NCBI RefSeq assembly: GCF_001678845.1 | Contig: NZ_MAIQ01000012.1 | Span: 10,867 to 51,344 of the forward strand | Source: Christensenella intestinihominis | Lineage (GTDB): Bacteria; Bacillota; Clostridia; Christensenellales; Christensenellaceae | Length of the DNA: 40,478 bases | Direction: 5' to 3' | Part shown: positions 33,028 to 40,478 of the stretch, in pieces | Numbering within the stretch: position 1 is the first letter of the stretch | Layout: each line of letters opens with the position of its first letter | The notes under the pieces: generated by a model | The model's input: only the letters and a program-made list of their open reading frames with translations | Told to the model about the DNA's origin: nothing | The model's database searches: none | Translations under genes and position numbers: made by a program

Positions 33028-33300
33028 CTAAGACAGCAGGAACGTCTTGAACAGGGAACCAAAGCCCCAGTCCATCAGTCCAACGATTACTGCGAAAATA
33101 ATGATGAAAACAATGACCGCAAACGTTGTCTTGAACAAATCCTTGCGCGTCGGCCATGTCACCTTTTTAACTTCGCCCCAAACGTCCTTAAAGAAACGGG
33201 CAGGGCTCCTCTTTTGTTTTTTATTCTTCTTCTTGGCGAGCTTCTTTTGCTCTTTCAGGTGCTTTTCCCGTTCCTCGCCGAGTAGTTTGGTCTTAGCCAT
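33028..33300 (-). CDS. secE: Preprotein translocase subunit SecE
   Basis: 90 residues. A basic N-terminal stretch is followed by FFKDVWGEVKKVTWPTRKD, the conserved amphipathic helix of SecE, and one membrane helix (about 61-82). It stabilises SecY in the Sec channel. GAGGTGG precedes the ATG. It sits between rpmG and nusG. Confidence 0.97.
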   Translation of the reverse strand: MAKTKLLGEEREKHLKEQKKLAKKKNKKQKRSPARFFKDVWGEVKKVTWPTRKDLFKTTFAVIVFIIIFAVIVGLMDWGFGSLFKTFLLS

Positions 33301-33320
33301 CGTAACGCCACCTCAAAAAA

Positions 33321-33470
33321 TTATTTGGTTTCCTTATGTACGGTATGCTTTTTGCAAAATTTGCAATACTTGGACATTTCAATCCTGTCCGGGTCGTTCT
33401 TTTTGTTTTTCATCGTATCATAGTTTCTTTGTTTGCATTCCGTGCAAGCAAGCGTAATCTTCGTGCGCAT
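33321..33470 (-). CDS. rpmG: Ribosomal protein bL33, zinc-ribbon form
   Basis: 49 residues read directly from the minus strand (starts [19 protein letters not shown]). Two CxxC pairs, C9/C12 and C36/C39, mark the zinc-binding form of L33. The ending HTVHKETK is typical. GGAGGGAAGGAA lies just before the ATG. It is the first gene of the secE-nusG-rplK-rplA run, 20 bases from secE. Confidence 0.96.
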   Translation of the reverse strand: MRTKITLACTECKQRNYDTMKNKKNDPDRIEMSKYCKFCKKHTVHKETK

Positions 33471-33505
33471 TTCCTTCCCTCCGGTCCATTGTTTTTGAGC
33501 AATCT

Positions 33506-33529
33506 AAAAAAAGGCACTCTCTGCCTTTT
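33506..33529 (-). terminator. Leader terminator-like hairpin before rpmG
   Basis: On the minus strand AAAAGGCA (33522-33529) pairs with TGCCTTTT (33509-33516), loop GAGAG, ending in a run of seven T. It lies only about 12 bases after the predicted start of the ribosomal operon, so it may act as an attenuator rather than end an upstream gene. Confidence 0.65.
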
Positions 33530-33546
33530 ATCAAAGATGCTTTTAT

Positions 33547-33575
33547 ATGTTACCATTAAACCCTGTTGTTGTCAA
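33547..33575 (-). promoter_or_regulatory. Promoter of rpmG-secE-nusG-rplK-rplA
   Basis: A perfect TTGACA (33570-33575) and TAACAT (33547-33552) on the minus strand are 17 bases apart; start near 33540. Confidence 0.75.
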
Positions 33576-33608
33576 TGTTTTTACGCGTTTTTTTCGTATT
33601 CTTTCGCC

Positions 33609-33637
33609 AAAAGGAGCGGCCTTCCCGGCCGCCCCTT
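33609..33637. terminator. Terminator of the glycosyltransferase operon
   Basis: GCGGCC pairs with GGCCGC inside an outer AAGG/CCTT pair with one mismatch. On the minus strand it is followed by TTTT and lies directly after the glycosyltransferase stop. It is roughly symmetric. Confidence 0.75.
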
Positions 33638-34585
33638 TTATTCGTCCCGGAGCACGGTCTCAATGATGTACTTCGGCCGCTTTTTCGTTTCCATATATGC
33701 CTTGCCGACATATTCGCCGATAATGCCGATTGCCATCAGCTGGAGGCCGCCCAGAAGCCAGATCGACATCATCATGCTCGTCCATCCCGCCTGCGTATGC
33801 CCCATGGCGTTCACGACCAGCGAATAGATCAGCATTACGAGGCTCACCAAAAAAATCACCAGCCCCACCGTCGTAATCATACGAATCGGTTTTACCGAAA
33901 ACGAGGTGATTCCGTCGAATGCAAAGCCGACCATCTTTTTCAGCGGATACTTGGATTCCCCCGCGAAGCGCTCGCCGCGCGAATATTCAACCGTCGCTGT
34001 TTTATAGCCGATTTGCGGCACGATCCCGCGCAGGAACAGGTTGACTTCCCCGAATTCGGCAAGCCCTTCAAGCGCGCGCCTTGACATCAGCCGGTAGTCC
34101 GCGTGGTTGTATACGGAATCCACGCCGAAAAATTTCAGCAATTTATAGAAAGCCTGCGCCGTATTACGTTTGAACCCGGTATCCGTATCACGGTTGTTGC
34201 GTACTCCATAGACAATATCGCAGCCGTCCTTGTATTTCTGCATGAACTCGTCCAGCACCTCGATATCGTCCTGCAAATCCGCATCCATGGAAATTGTCAC
34301 GTCGCACAGGTCCTTTGCGGTCATAAGGCCTGCGAGCAGCGCGTTCTGGTGCCCACGGTTCCGGGACAGCTTCACGCCCAGCACACGCGAATCCTGCTTA
34401 TGCAGTTCCTCAATGACCTGCCATGTCTTATCCTTCGAGCCGTCGTCCACATACATGATGCGGCTGTCCGGCGAAACCAGCCCGTCCGCTTCCATCCTGC
34501 TCAATTTATCAGTCAACCGTTTTGTCGTTTCGTGCAGCACCTCTTCTTCGTTATAGCACGGCACAACGATATATAATTTGTCCAT
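33638..34585 (-). CDS. GtrB-like family 2 glycosyltransferase (polyprenol-phosphate type)
   Basis: 315 residues. The N-terminal GT-A domain has VVPCYNEEEVL, YVDDGSKDKTW and the metal-binding SMDADLQDD. RGERFAGESKYPLKKM is the segment seen in polyprenol-phosphate glycosyltransferases, and two membrane helices follow (about 228-250 and 262-285). Such enzymes move a sugar from a nucleotide donor to undecaprenyl phosphate inside the membrane for later use on wall polymers or proteins. The ATG at 34585 has AGG 8 bases upstream; an earlier in-frame ATG has no ribosome site. It is 39 bases after an orphan permease. The sugar is unknown. Confidence 0.92.
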   Translation of the reverse strand: MDKLYIVVPCYNEEEVLHETTKRLTDKLSRMEADGLVSPDSRIMYVDDGSKDKTWQVIEELHKQDSRVLGVKLSRNRGHQNALLAGLMTAKDLCDVTISMDADLQDDIEVLDEFMQKYKDGCDIVYGVRNNRDTDTGFKRNTAQAFYKLLKFFGVDSVYNHADYRLMSRRALEGLAEFGEVNLFLRGIVPQIGYKTATVEYSRGERFAGESKYPLKKMVGFAFDGITSFSVKPIRMITTVGLVIFLVSLVMLIYSLVVNAMGHTQAGWTSMMMSIWLLGGLQLMAIGIIGEYVGKAYMETKKRPKYIIETVLRDE

Positions 34586-34624
34586 TTGATTACCTGCTTT
34601 TCCAGATAGATTTCTCATTTCATG

Positions 34625-35575
34625 TTACTGTATTTTGCCCGCATAGTCAATCGGCTGTACGGCTTTTTTTGCCCGCCATTCGGATGTAAAACAGGCCAGT
34701 ACAGCCATGCCCGCGGCAAGCGGCAGGCGTACCAGTACATCCTGTACAAAGGAACTGATCGCCAGCAGGTTCATCACATTGGACATCAGCGCCCACAAAA
34801 AAGCCAGCAACAGCACATACAGCACAGGCAATAAGCCGTTATCAAACGCCCTGCTTGCATAAATGGCCGCAGCCACGAACACGATATACAGGGTAGTATC
34901 CGCTGATACGGTAACAATCGCCGCACCCAGGCGCGACGCCAGGAAAAACGCCGCAAGCGCGCCGAGCACGGACGACACAACATAGGCAAGCAGGTAGGAA
35001 AGCTCCTTTCCGCCCTTTTGCCTCCTGTTAAACGGCGTTTTCAGCCGTGTAAAGAATACGAACAAAAACACAGCCGTAACCACGGCCGCAAGGAAAACCG
35101 CCGCCGCAAGCGCCGACCGCCCAAAACGGGGAATATCTTCCATCGCCTCCGGCCGCGCCGGGATCACGCCCAGCAATACCCGCAAGCCCACAAGCACAAT
35201 GAGCGTTATTGCCGGGGCAGGTACTGGCGTATACAGCGCAACCGCACCGTTCAGCGCCCCGATTCCCGCCGCGACCAGCAAGGCCACCACAAGTCCGGCC
35301 GCCCATCCGTAGCCCTGCGCACTGAACTGTCCGACTACGAGCATCGTCAGCCCCATTACCGCTGCAATCGAAAAGTCCGGTCCTTTTGCGCGCACCGATA
35401 CGCAGACCGCACAACCGACGACTGTCAGCTGTACCACCTGCATCCACACATTCTGTGCATTCGTCCCGCTGAAAAACATAGGTATAAAGGCCGTACAGCC
35501 AAACATCGCGATCATGGTCGCCGCAACAGGCAGGAGGCCTGCCCCTGTGTTGAAAAAAGTCATCTTTTGTTCCAT
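34625..35575 (-). CDS. Orphan ribose-type (RbsC-like) ABC permease
   Basis: 316 residues with about nine membrane helices. The order, with a GPDFSIAAVMGL segment after helix two and a GIGALNGAVAL segment later, is like the BPD_transp_2 permeases that import sugars. The middle contains a polar insert (TRLKTPFNRRQKGGKE). No ATPase or binding protein lies nearby, so it either pairs with parts from elsewhere or has another role, for instance with the glycosyltransferase that follows it. GGGG lies 7 bases before the ATG. Family assignment is fair; function is open. Confidence 0.72.
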   Translation of the reverse strand: MEQKMTFFNTGAGLLPVAATMIAMFGCTAFIPMFFSGTNAQNVWMQVVQLTVVGCAVCVSVRAKGPDFSIAAVMGLTMLVVGQFSAQGYGWAAGLVVALLVAAGIGALNGAVALYTPVPAPAITLIVLVGLRVLLGVIPARPEAMEDIPRFGRSALAAAVFLAAVVTAVFLFVFFTRLKTPFNRRQKGGKELSYLLAYVVSSVLGALAAFFLASRLGAAIVTVSADTTLYIVFVAAAIYASRAFDNGLLPVLYVLLLAFLWALMSNVMNLLAISSFVQDVLVRLPLAAGMAVLACFTSEWRAKKAVQPIDYAGKIQ

Positions 35576-35636
35576 GCCCGATCCCCTTCCTGTATGTTCA
35601 TCTTCATCGTATCATAGTATCATAAATGCCTTACAT

Positions 35637-35665
35637 AAAAAAGAGGACATTTATAAATGTCCTCT
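35637..35665 (-). terminator. Intrinsic terminator of the giant beta-helix gene
   Basis: A fully palindromic stem AGAGGACATTTA/TAAATGTCCTCT (35642-35665) is followed on the minus strand by six T. It lies 18 bases after the stop codon. Confidence 0.9.
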
Positions 35666-35683
35666 CTTGCTTTACCGCTATTC

Positions 35684-38600
35684 CTATCCTCTTTTCCTGC
35701 GCCTGTGCACCAGGCCAGCGCCCACCGCAGCCACACTGCCCATCAGTGCGGCCAGGAACAGATATGGCAGCAAATCCTGCCCGTCGTCTGTTTTGGGCGC
35801 CGTCGCGGGTTCGGAATCGCCCGCGTTTAGGTCCACCGGCTTCGTATCACCGCCGGTAACGCCCGGGCTGTCTCCCCCGTTATTGTCCGGCCTGCCTGTG
35901 CCCGGATCGTCCGGTTCCTGCGTTCCCGTGCCGCCCGGGTTGTCGCTGCCGCCTGCCGTCGGGGGCGCAATCGTGGCCGCCTCCATCCTGCGGCTGGAAA
36001 CCGCGTAGGGCGAGGCGTGCGATATTGTATAGGTAATATAGCCGTTTTCATCCACCGCAAGCTCCTGCTCCTCGCAAAGCCCCCCTGTGGGATCGATCCA
36101 ATACAGATATACGTTACTTCCCGGAGCAAAATTCCCGCCGACATAATCCATCCGCGTCACCGGGCAGGGGAACTCCCCGTCGTGCGCCAACTGGATAAAC
36201 AGGATGCTCGCTCCCTCCGGCACGGAGTTTTTAGCTTGCTCCGCTACTTCGGTGCTTACCTCGTTGGTAAATCCAAGGTTGATGTCTTTTAGTTCTTCGG
36301 GCGCCACTCCAAGGGATAAATCAAGCGTAACCGTGGCTAAAATCTTTCCGTCTTCCCCTGTTGTTGCAAAAACCACGGCCTGTGAACCGTTGGCCACTGC
36401 GTCCACTATGCTTGCATCCACGTTTGCATTCACAGAATCTTTCGCATCCACTTTTATTACAACCACTTCTTCGGGTTTTGCACTTGAAATTGCTTCCCTG
36501 ACTGTGTCGGAATCAATTTTCCCATTCTTCATTTCGGGTTCCACCACAACCTGCTCTTTTCCGCCCATACCCGGCACGACAGGTTTTGTCTCCGGCTGCG
36601 CCATTACCGTGACGGTGCAGGAAGCCATTTTTTCGTTCGCTGACCGGGCAGTAACTGTCGCCGTACCCGGTGCAACGGGAAGCAATAAACCCGTTTGGTC
36701 AACCTCCAGCACCTGAGGATCGGAAGAGCTCCATGTAAGCCCCTTGTCCGTTGCCGCATCCGGCTTAACAAATGCAACCAAGCGTCCTTTGCTCCCCATA
36801 TCAAGGGAAATTGCTGAATTGCTCAAGGTTACGCTTGTCACCGCCACCGAGGCACTTGGAACGCTGACCGTCACTTCACATATCGCCTTCTTGCCTCCGG
36901 CTTCCGCCGTGATCGTCGCCGCACCGCTGCCAACCGCGGTTACTTTGCCGTTTTCAACCGCTGCCACTGCCGCGTTTGACGTACTCCAGGCGACCGTCTT
37001 ATTTGCCGCGTCCTCTGGCAGTACCGTTGCCGTCAGCTGTGCATCCGCGCCTTTTTCCAGCACCAGCGCGGCCCGGTCAAGGCTCACGCTTTCCACACCG
37101 GGAACAATCCGGAAGGAATACGCGGTATCGTCCACACTTTCGCCGTAATAATAGCTCGCGTTGCCGTCATATTTCGCGCGAACCCAGTAGGTTCCCTTTT
37201 CCGACGGTACCGCGATTTGAGTGCCGGGCTGTCCGTTGTCGTCCGTATAATACAGCAGGGTGACTGCCGCTCCCGGAATTACCGTCCCGTCCGTCTTTTT
37301 AACGGTAAGACCTTGTAATTCCACCGTCGGGGCAGTTCCCGCAATAAATACATCTTTTTCCAGTCCGTCGGCGCTTACGGTAGTGGGAATGCCTACCACA
37401 GCCTTCCCGCTAAGGCCGATGAATGAAACCTCCGTTCCATCCGGCACAAAATTTTCCATATTCATTGACTGTCCGTCATCCGCGGTTGCAACCAGCGTTC
37501 CCGCCGTTGTCCGGTAGGGCGTCACGCCGATTCTTGCGGCACTTCCGATCCCCGTCACGTCGATCGATTTGCCTGAAGTCAGCACAACATTGCTCGGGGC
37601 CCCGTTTTTCGTGTTTCCCGTTACCTGTGCATTTCCGGAAATATTCAGGCTGCCGTTTGACATATAAATTCCGCCTGCGCCCGTATCAAACGGCATGGTG
37701 TTTTCCGTCACCTGCGCCTGGTCGGTAACCGTAAGGCTGCCGCCCGTCATGTAAATTCCCGCAACCGGCATCCTGGCAGTAGTATCGTTTGATACGTTGC
37801 CTGTTATCTTTGCATTTCCTTTAAGGACCACAGTTCCCTTGGTCATGTAGAAAGCCGCCGCCCGGTTATTCCTGCCCGATGTATTTCCTGAAATTTCCCC
37901 ACCGTTCATGGTGAAAACGCCTTCTCCTGTGACAGAAACGCCGGGAGTCGCCTGGTTGCTGCCGCCGGTATTTCCGGTGATGGCGCCGCCGTTTATGGTA
38001 ACGCTGCAGCCGTCTCCCTGGAGGCAAACGCTCGCGCTCGTCGTGCCGTTTCCGGAATTTCCGGTAATGGTTCCCCCGTTCATCACGAACGTCGCCGGTT
38101 CCGTCGCCCAGATGCTGCTTGTAACCTGTACGCCCCCGCCCGCAAATCCGGAATTCCCGGAAATCGTTCCGCCGTTCATGGTAAAATGGCCGCCGGCAAC
38201 CGTTACGCCATAGCCGGAGCCGCCTTGGTTGGTCGTAACGCCGTTGCAGTTAGAAATTTCCCCGCCGTCCATGATAAGCGTGCCGTTTCCCATCAGCTTC
38301 ACGCCGTCTTTTGCATTTCCCATCACGGCGGACCCTTCTTTCATGACCAGCGTTCCGGACGTGGCCATATTTTCGCCCACCTGCACGCCGGAGGAACCAA
38401 GATGCTGCAGCACCGCGCCGCCCTCAAGCGTCAGCGTCGAATTTTCCTTTATCACAAAGCTGTTGCTCTTTCCGCCTTCCACAACCACGTTTGCAAATGT
38501 GGTATCGGCGGTTACGGTCAGCATGCTGGTCATCGTAACGGTGTGCGCCCCTTCGTCGCTGCGAATCGTGAGGGGCTTATAAAATTTTCCGTAAAGACCG

Positions 38601-39988
38601 TATCCCACGCCGTCTTCATCATACCCTGTCTGCGTGGTCGTTCCAAATTCGCAGTCTTTTCCAAGGAGGATCGTATCGCCCGCCTCCGCCTTGTTGATCG
38701 CCTTCTGGAGGGATTCATACTCTTCCCCGGTTCGTTCGTTTTTCGCTGCAAATTTCGTTTTGGAATATACGGTTCCCACCGGGATCAGGCCGCTGAATGC
38801 GCCCGCCGTTTCCCCCGCGGCTTTCCGGTACGCATAATTTCCCTGGCTGGTAAGCGTTCCATCCGCGCCAACCGTAAAATAAGCGTTTACGCCATACCCT
38901 ACCTTCAGCGTAACGACCAGGCTTCCGTTTCCGTCAAAAGAAGACGACGCCGAAACACCGCTTTCCGCCTGTGTCCCATCCGCCTGCAATTCCCCGACGA
39001 TCCTGCCCCTCACCGCGCTGCCGCTTTGATAGATTTCAATTGCAGGTGCGTCCGGATTTTCGCTGCCGTAAGTTCCGATATAGTCTGTCAATACAACTGT
39101 TTTTCCCGGCTGTTCCGACGGTTGGAATAAGTTTTTCAAATATCCCTTATAGGTGTAGTTCCCGTCCATCTGTTCCCAGGTCAAGGCGCCGTCCACAAGC
39201 CTTTGCGCCCATACTCCCGCATAGGAAACGGTGAACTGGAGCAAATCATAATCGCCATATGCCACGCTCCTGAAAAACGCCGCGTCCAGCGCCAAAACCT
39301 CGCCCAGCCTTACGGTCGCGTCATAGCTGTCGTCCCCTACCTGAAAGCCTACCGCTGCGTCACCCCGGACGTTTCCCGCATAATCGTCTTTTGCGGTGAT
39401 TTTCAGGTAGACCTTCTCTTGTTCGGCGGACATCACAGAAGCGGCCCTGAACTCATAAAAAATATTCGAACCCGTATTCCCGTTAAAAGAAGAATCCATT
39501 TTCTCGAGATGATCCGGGGCCGTTCCCACCCAAACATCCAGCACGTCCGGATTTGTATGGTCCTCTGCAATCGCATTGCTTTCAGTCTGCGGAATTTCCC
39601 TTGCCGATTCTTCCTGTATTGGTTGCTGGTCCCGTTCCACCGGCAGCACAGCCTGAGATGCGAATGTTTGTTCTGTATCCGGCTGCAGCGAAGGCTCCAC
39701 CGTCGCTTCCGCGCTTACGCTTTCCTGCGGCTGGGCCATTTCCCCGGCCCCTCCCTCTTGTTCGCCGCTTTCCTCCGGCATCCCGGATTCTTCCGGCTGC
39801 AGTGCATTGGGCTCTGCCGTTTCCTCCGGTACTTCTGCCTGCTCCGCCGTCGTTTCTGCATCTGTCGCGCCCGTCGCGTCCGGCTGGGCGTTTGATATCC
39901 CAAATATGCCAAAAATAAGTGCGGACGCCAATAAGACCGCAATCCACCTCTTTGTTTTGCTGCCTGCTTTTTTTGTTTGTTTTCTCAT
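35684..39988 (-). CDS. Giant beta-helix surface protein under c-di-GMP riboswitch control
   Basis: 1434 residues. In order: signal peptide (1-35); acidic Glu/Pro/Ala-rich stalk (about 36-145); two unassigned beta-rich regions (about 150-405); a right-handed beta-helix (about 415-865) with many MNGGxIxGN-type rungs and an N-terminal cap of the pectate-lyase-like kind. Next an Ig-like region (about 885-955), two BIG2-like domains (about 960-1130), and a module (about 1143-1331) homologous to that of the permuted protease. The Gly/Pro/Asp-rich wall-spanning region leads to APKTDD, a membrane helix and HRRRKRG. The ATG at 39988 has GGGGAAG just upstream; one five codons earlier has no site. It is probably an adhesin or a carbohydrate-binding surface factor; enzymatic activity cannot be excluded. 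PKTDD differs from the standard sortase motif in the glycine. Confidence 0.9.
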   Translation of the reverse strand: MRKQTKKAGSKTKRWIAVLLASALIFGIFGISNAQPDATGATDAETTAEQAEVPEETAEPNALQPEESGMPEESGEQEGGAGEMAQPQESVSAEATVEPSLQPDTEQTFASQAVLPVERDQQPIQEESAREIPQTESNAIAEDHTNPDVLDVWVGTAPDHLEKMDSSFNGNTGSNIFYEFRAASVMSAEQEKVYLKITAKDDYAGNVRGDAAVGFQVGDDSYDATVRLGEVLALDAAFFRSVAYGDYDLLQFTVSYAGVWAQRLVDGALTWEQMDGNYTYKGYLKNLFQPSEQPGKTVVLTDYIGTYGSENPDAPAIEIYQSGSAVRGRIVGELQADGTQAESGVSASSSFDGNGSLVVTLKVGYGVNAYFTVGADGTLTSQGNYAYRKAAGETAGAFSGLIPVGTVYSKTKFAAKNERTGEEYESLQKAINKAEAGDTILLGKDCEFGTTTQTGYDEDGVGYGLYGKFYKPLTIRSDEGAHTVTMTSMLTVTADTTFANVVVEGGKSNSFVIKENSTLTLEGGAVLQHLGSSGVQVGENMATSGTLVMKEGSAVMGNAKDGVKLMGNGTLIMDGGEISNCNGVTTNQGGSGYGVTVAGGHFTMNGGTISGNSGFAGGGVQVTSSIWATEPATFVMNGGTITGNSGNGTTSASVCLQGDGCSVTINGGAITGNTGGSNQATPGVSVTGEGVFTMNGGEISGNTSGRNNRAAAFYMTKGTVVLKGNAKITGNVSNDTTARMPVAGIYMTGGSLTVTDQAQVTENTMPFDTGAGGIYMSNGSLNISGNAQVTGNTKNGAPSNVVLTSGKSIDVTGIGSAARIGVTPYRTTAGTLVATADDGQSMNMENFVPDGTEVSFIGLSGKAVVGIPTTVSADGLEKDVFIAGTAPTVELQGLTVKKTDGTVIPGAAVTLLYYTDDNGQPGTQIAVPSEKGTYWVRAKYDGNASYYYGESVDDTAYSFRIVPGVESVSLDRAALVLEKGADAQLTATVLPEDAANKTVAWSTSNAAVAAVENGKVTAVGSGAATITAEAGGKKAICEVTVSVPSASVAVTSVTLSNSAISLDMGSKGRLVAFVKPDAATDKGLTWSSSDPQVLEVDQTGLLLPVAPGTATVTARSANEKMASCTVTVMAQPETKPVVPGMGGKEQVVVEPEMKNGKIDSDTVREAISSAKPEEVVVIKVDAKDSVNANVDASIVDAVANGSQAVVFATTGEDGKILATVTLDLSLGVAPEELKDINLGFTNEVSTEVAEQAKNSVPEGASILFIQLAHDGEFPCPVTRMDYVGGNFAPGSNVYLYWIDPTGGLCEEQELAVDENGYITYTISHASPYAVSSRRMEAATIAPPTAGGSDNPGGTGTQEPDDPGTGRPDNNGGDSPGVTGGDTKPVDLNAGDSEPATAPKTDDGQDLLPYLFLAALMGSVAAVGAGLVHRRRKRG

Positions 39989-40054
39989 GATTTGCTTCCC
40001 CATCTGTTTCTGGATCAGTTTGGTCCGCAGAGATGGTTTTGCAGAAGTGTAATT

Positions 40055-40080
40055 AAAATACCTTACCGATCTGGTATTTT
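40055..40080 (-). promoter_or_regulatory. Probable expression-platform hairpin of the c-di-GMP riboswitch
   Basis: AAAATACC (40073-40080) and GGTATTTT (40055-40062) form a perfect 8-bp stem on the minus strand. A competing CCTTA/TAAGG stem overlaps its 3' arm. No long T run follows, so the mode of control (termination or translation) is unclear. Confidence 0.45.
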
Positions 40081-40101
40081 ATAAGGAAATAACATCACTT
40101 A

Positions 40102-40182
40102 ACCTGCAACCCGGCCATCCTGCTTTCCGTTTAGACCCGTTGGCTTTGCGTCCCCGCCTTTCGACAGGTTTGCCTTTATAGA
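40102..40182 (-). ncRNA. c-di-GMP-I (GEMM) riboswitch
   Basis: The minus strand reads AAAGGCAAACC, a stem CCTGTC-GAAA-GGCGGG with the GNRA tetraloop, the near-invariant GGGACGCAAAGCC, then an arm with TCTAAACGG holding the tetraloop receptor. The aptamer closes with GGCCGGGTTGCAGG. These are the class I c-di-GMP aptamer landmarks in the right order. It lies between a promoter and the giant surface protein gene. Confidence 0.88.
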
Positions 40183-40195
40183 TTATCTTACTTTT

Positions 40196-40223
40196 ATTGT
40201 ACTCCTTTTTCCCTAAAGGTCAA
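40196..40223 (-). promoter_or_regulatory. Promoter of the c-di-GMP riboswitch and surface protein
   Basis: TTGACC (40218-40223) and TACAAT (40196-40201) on the minus strand are 16 bases apart. The start near 40189 is directly before the aptamer. Confidence 0.75.
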
Positions 40224-40337
40224 CAAAATAATCATGAAAATACGCTTTGTAAAGGCAATTTTAAGCATTGGAGCAAAAAATGTATGATTTACCTCCCGCA
40301 ATTTGCCAAATTCCGGCCAATACATTTTAACGAAAGC

Positions 40338-40369
40338 AAAAAAGGAATGGCAGCCTGCCATTCCTTTTT
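40338..40369 (-). terminator. Intrinsic terminator of tuf
   Basis: AAGGAATGGCA pairs with TGCCATTCCTT (40342-40366) and seven T follow on the minus strand. It lies about 26 bases after the tuf stop and separates it from the surface-protein promoter. Confidence 0.9.
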
Positions 40370-40394
40370 GTTTCTTTTGTTCCTTGGCCTGCGC

Positions 40395-40478
40395 TTACTC
40401 GATAACCCCGGATACAACCCCGGAGCCTACCGTGCGTCCGCCTTCGCGAATTGCGAACCGCAGTCCTTCTTCGATTGC
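40395..40478 (-). CDS. tuf: Elongation factor Tu, C-terminal end (partial)
   Basis: The last 27 residues read AIEEGLRFAIREGGRTVGSG and then VVSGVIE before the stop. They form the end of EF-Tu domain 3, with the near-invariant FAIREGGRTVG. The rest of the gene runs off the right edge. EF-Tu carries aminoacyl-tRNA to the ribosome. Confidence 0.95.
   Translation of the reverse strand, partial: AIEEGLRFAIREGGRTVGSGVVSGVIE

Noticed and set aside
37540-38480. Repeating DNA that might suggest a CRISPR array or tandem repeat locus
   Set aside because: The repeats are imperfect, in frame, and encode beta-helix rungs of the MNGGxIxGN type; there are no fixed-length direct repeats with unique spacers.

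Overview
The window looks like the chromosome of a Gram-positive anaerobe of the Bacillota, probably class Clostridia. The reasons are strong GGAGG ribosome sites, TTGACA/TATAAT promoters, T-rich intrinsic terminators, Gram-positive riboswitches, lipoprotein and cell-wall-type C-terminal signals, an archaeal-type short ProS, and an rpmG-secE-nusG-rplK-rplA cluster next to tuf. GC is about 50-55% by eye. A narrower family assignment is not safe from the sequence alone. I see no phage, insertion sequence, CRISPR array, rRNA or tRNA.

Layout. 1-90: two terminators. 91-4043 (minus): a secreted heptad-repeat protein and an MMPL/RND transporter, with a divergent TetR regulator (4206-4790) and two matching operator-like palindromes at the transporter promoter. 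4953-9978 (plus): a membrane EAL phosphodiesterase with a degenerate GGDEF, then a hybrid histidine kinase. 10138-12698 (minus): nitroreductase, flavodoxin and prolyl-tRNA synthetase. 12786-16586 (minus): a very large surface cysteine protease whose papain domain is in circularly permuted order. 16739-19836 (minus): a cobalamin riboswitch followed by btuF, btuC and btuD. 19957-27130 (plus): tandem ARG boxes, argC, argB, argD, carB and a GNAT acetyltransferase. 27150-31093 (plus): a lipoprotein, a small membrane protein, a DUF2975/YozG-type pair and a DUF4173-type membrane protein. 31187-33470 (minus): rpmG-secE-nusG-rplK-rplA with a leader hairpin. 33638-35575 (minus): an orphan ribose-type permease and a GtrB-like glycosyltransferase. 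35684-40182 (minus): a giant beta-helix surface protein behind a c-di-GMP-I riboswitch. 40395-40478: the C-terminus of tuf.

How it fits together. The window has a c-di-GMP-degrading enzyme and a c-di-GMP riboswitch in front of a large surface protein, so cell-surface display is probably tied to this second messenger. The two giant surface proteins, about 20 kb apart, share a C-terminal module of about 180 residues that I do not recognise, followed by a wall-anchor-like tail. The most unusual item is the protease. Its His/Asn half (H579, N616) precedes its Gln/Cys half (Q891, C897), the reverse of every papain-family member I know. A 60-residue linker joins what would be the native C- and N-termini. 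Arginine synthesis is predicted to be under ArgR and cobalamin import under a B12 riboswitch. The tuf-to-rpmG synteny usual in this group is interrupted by about 7 kb of surface and envelope genes.
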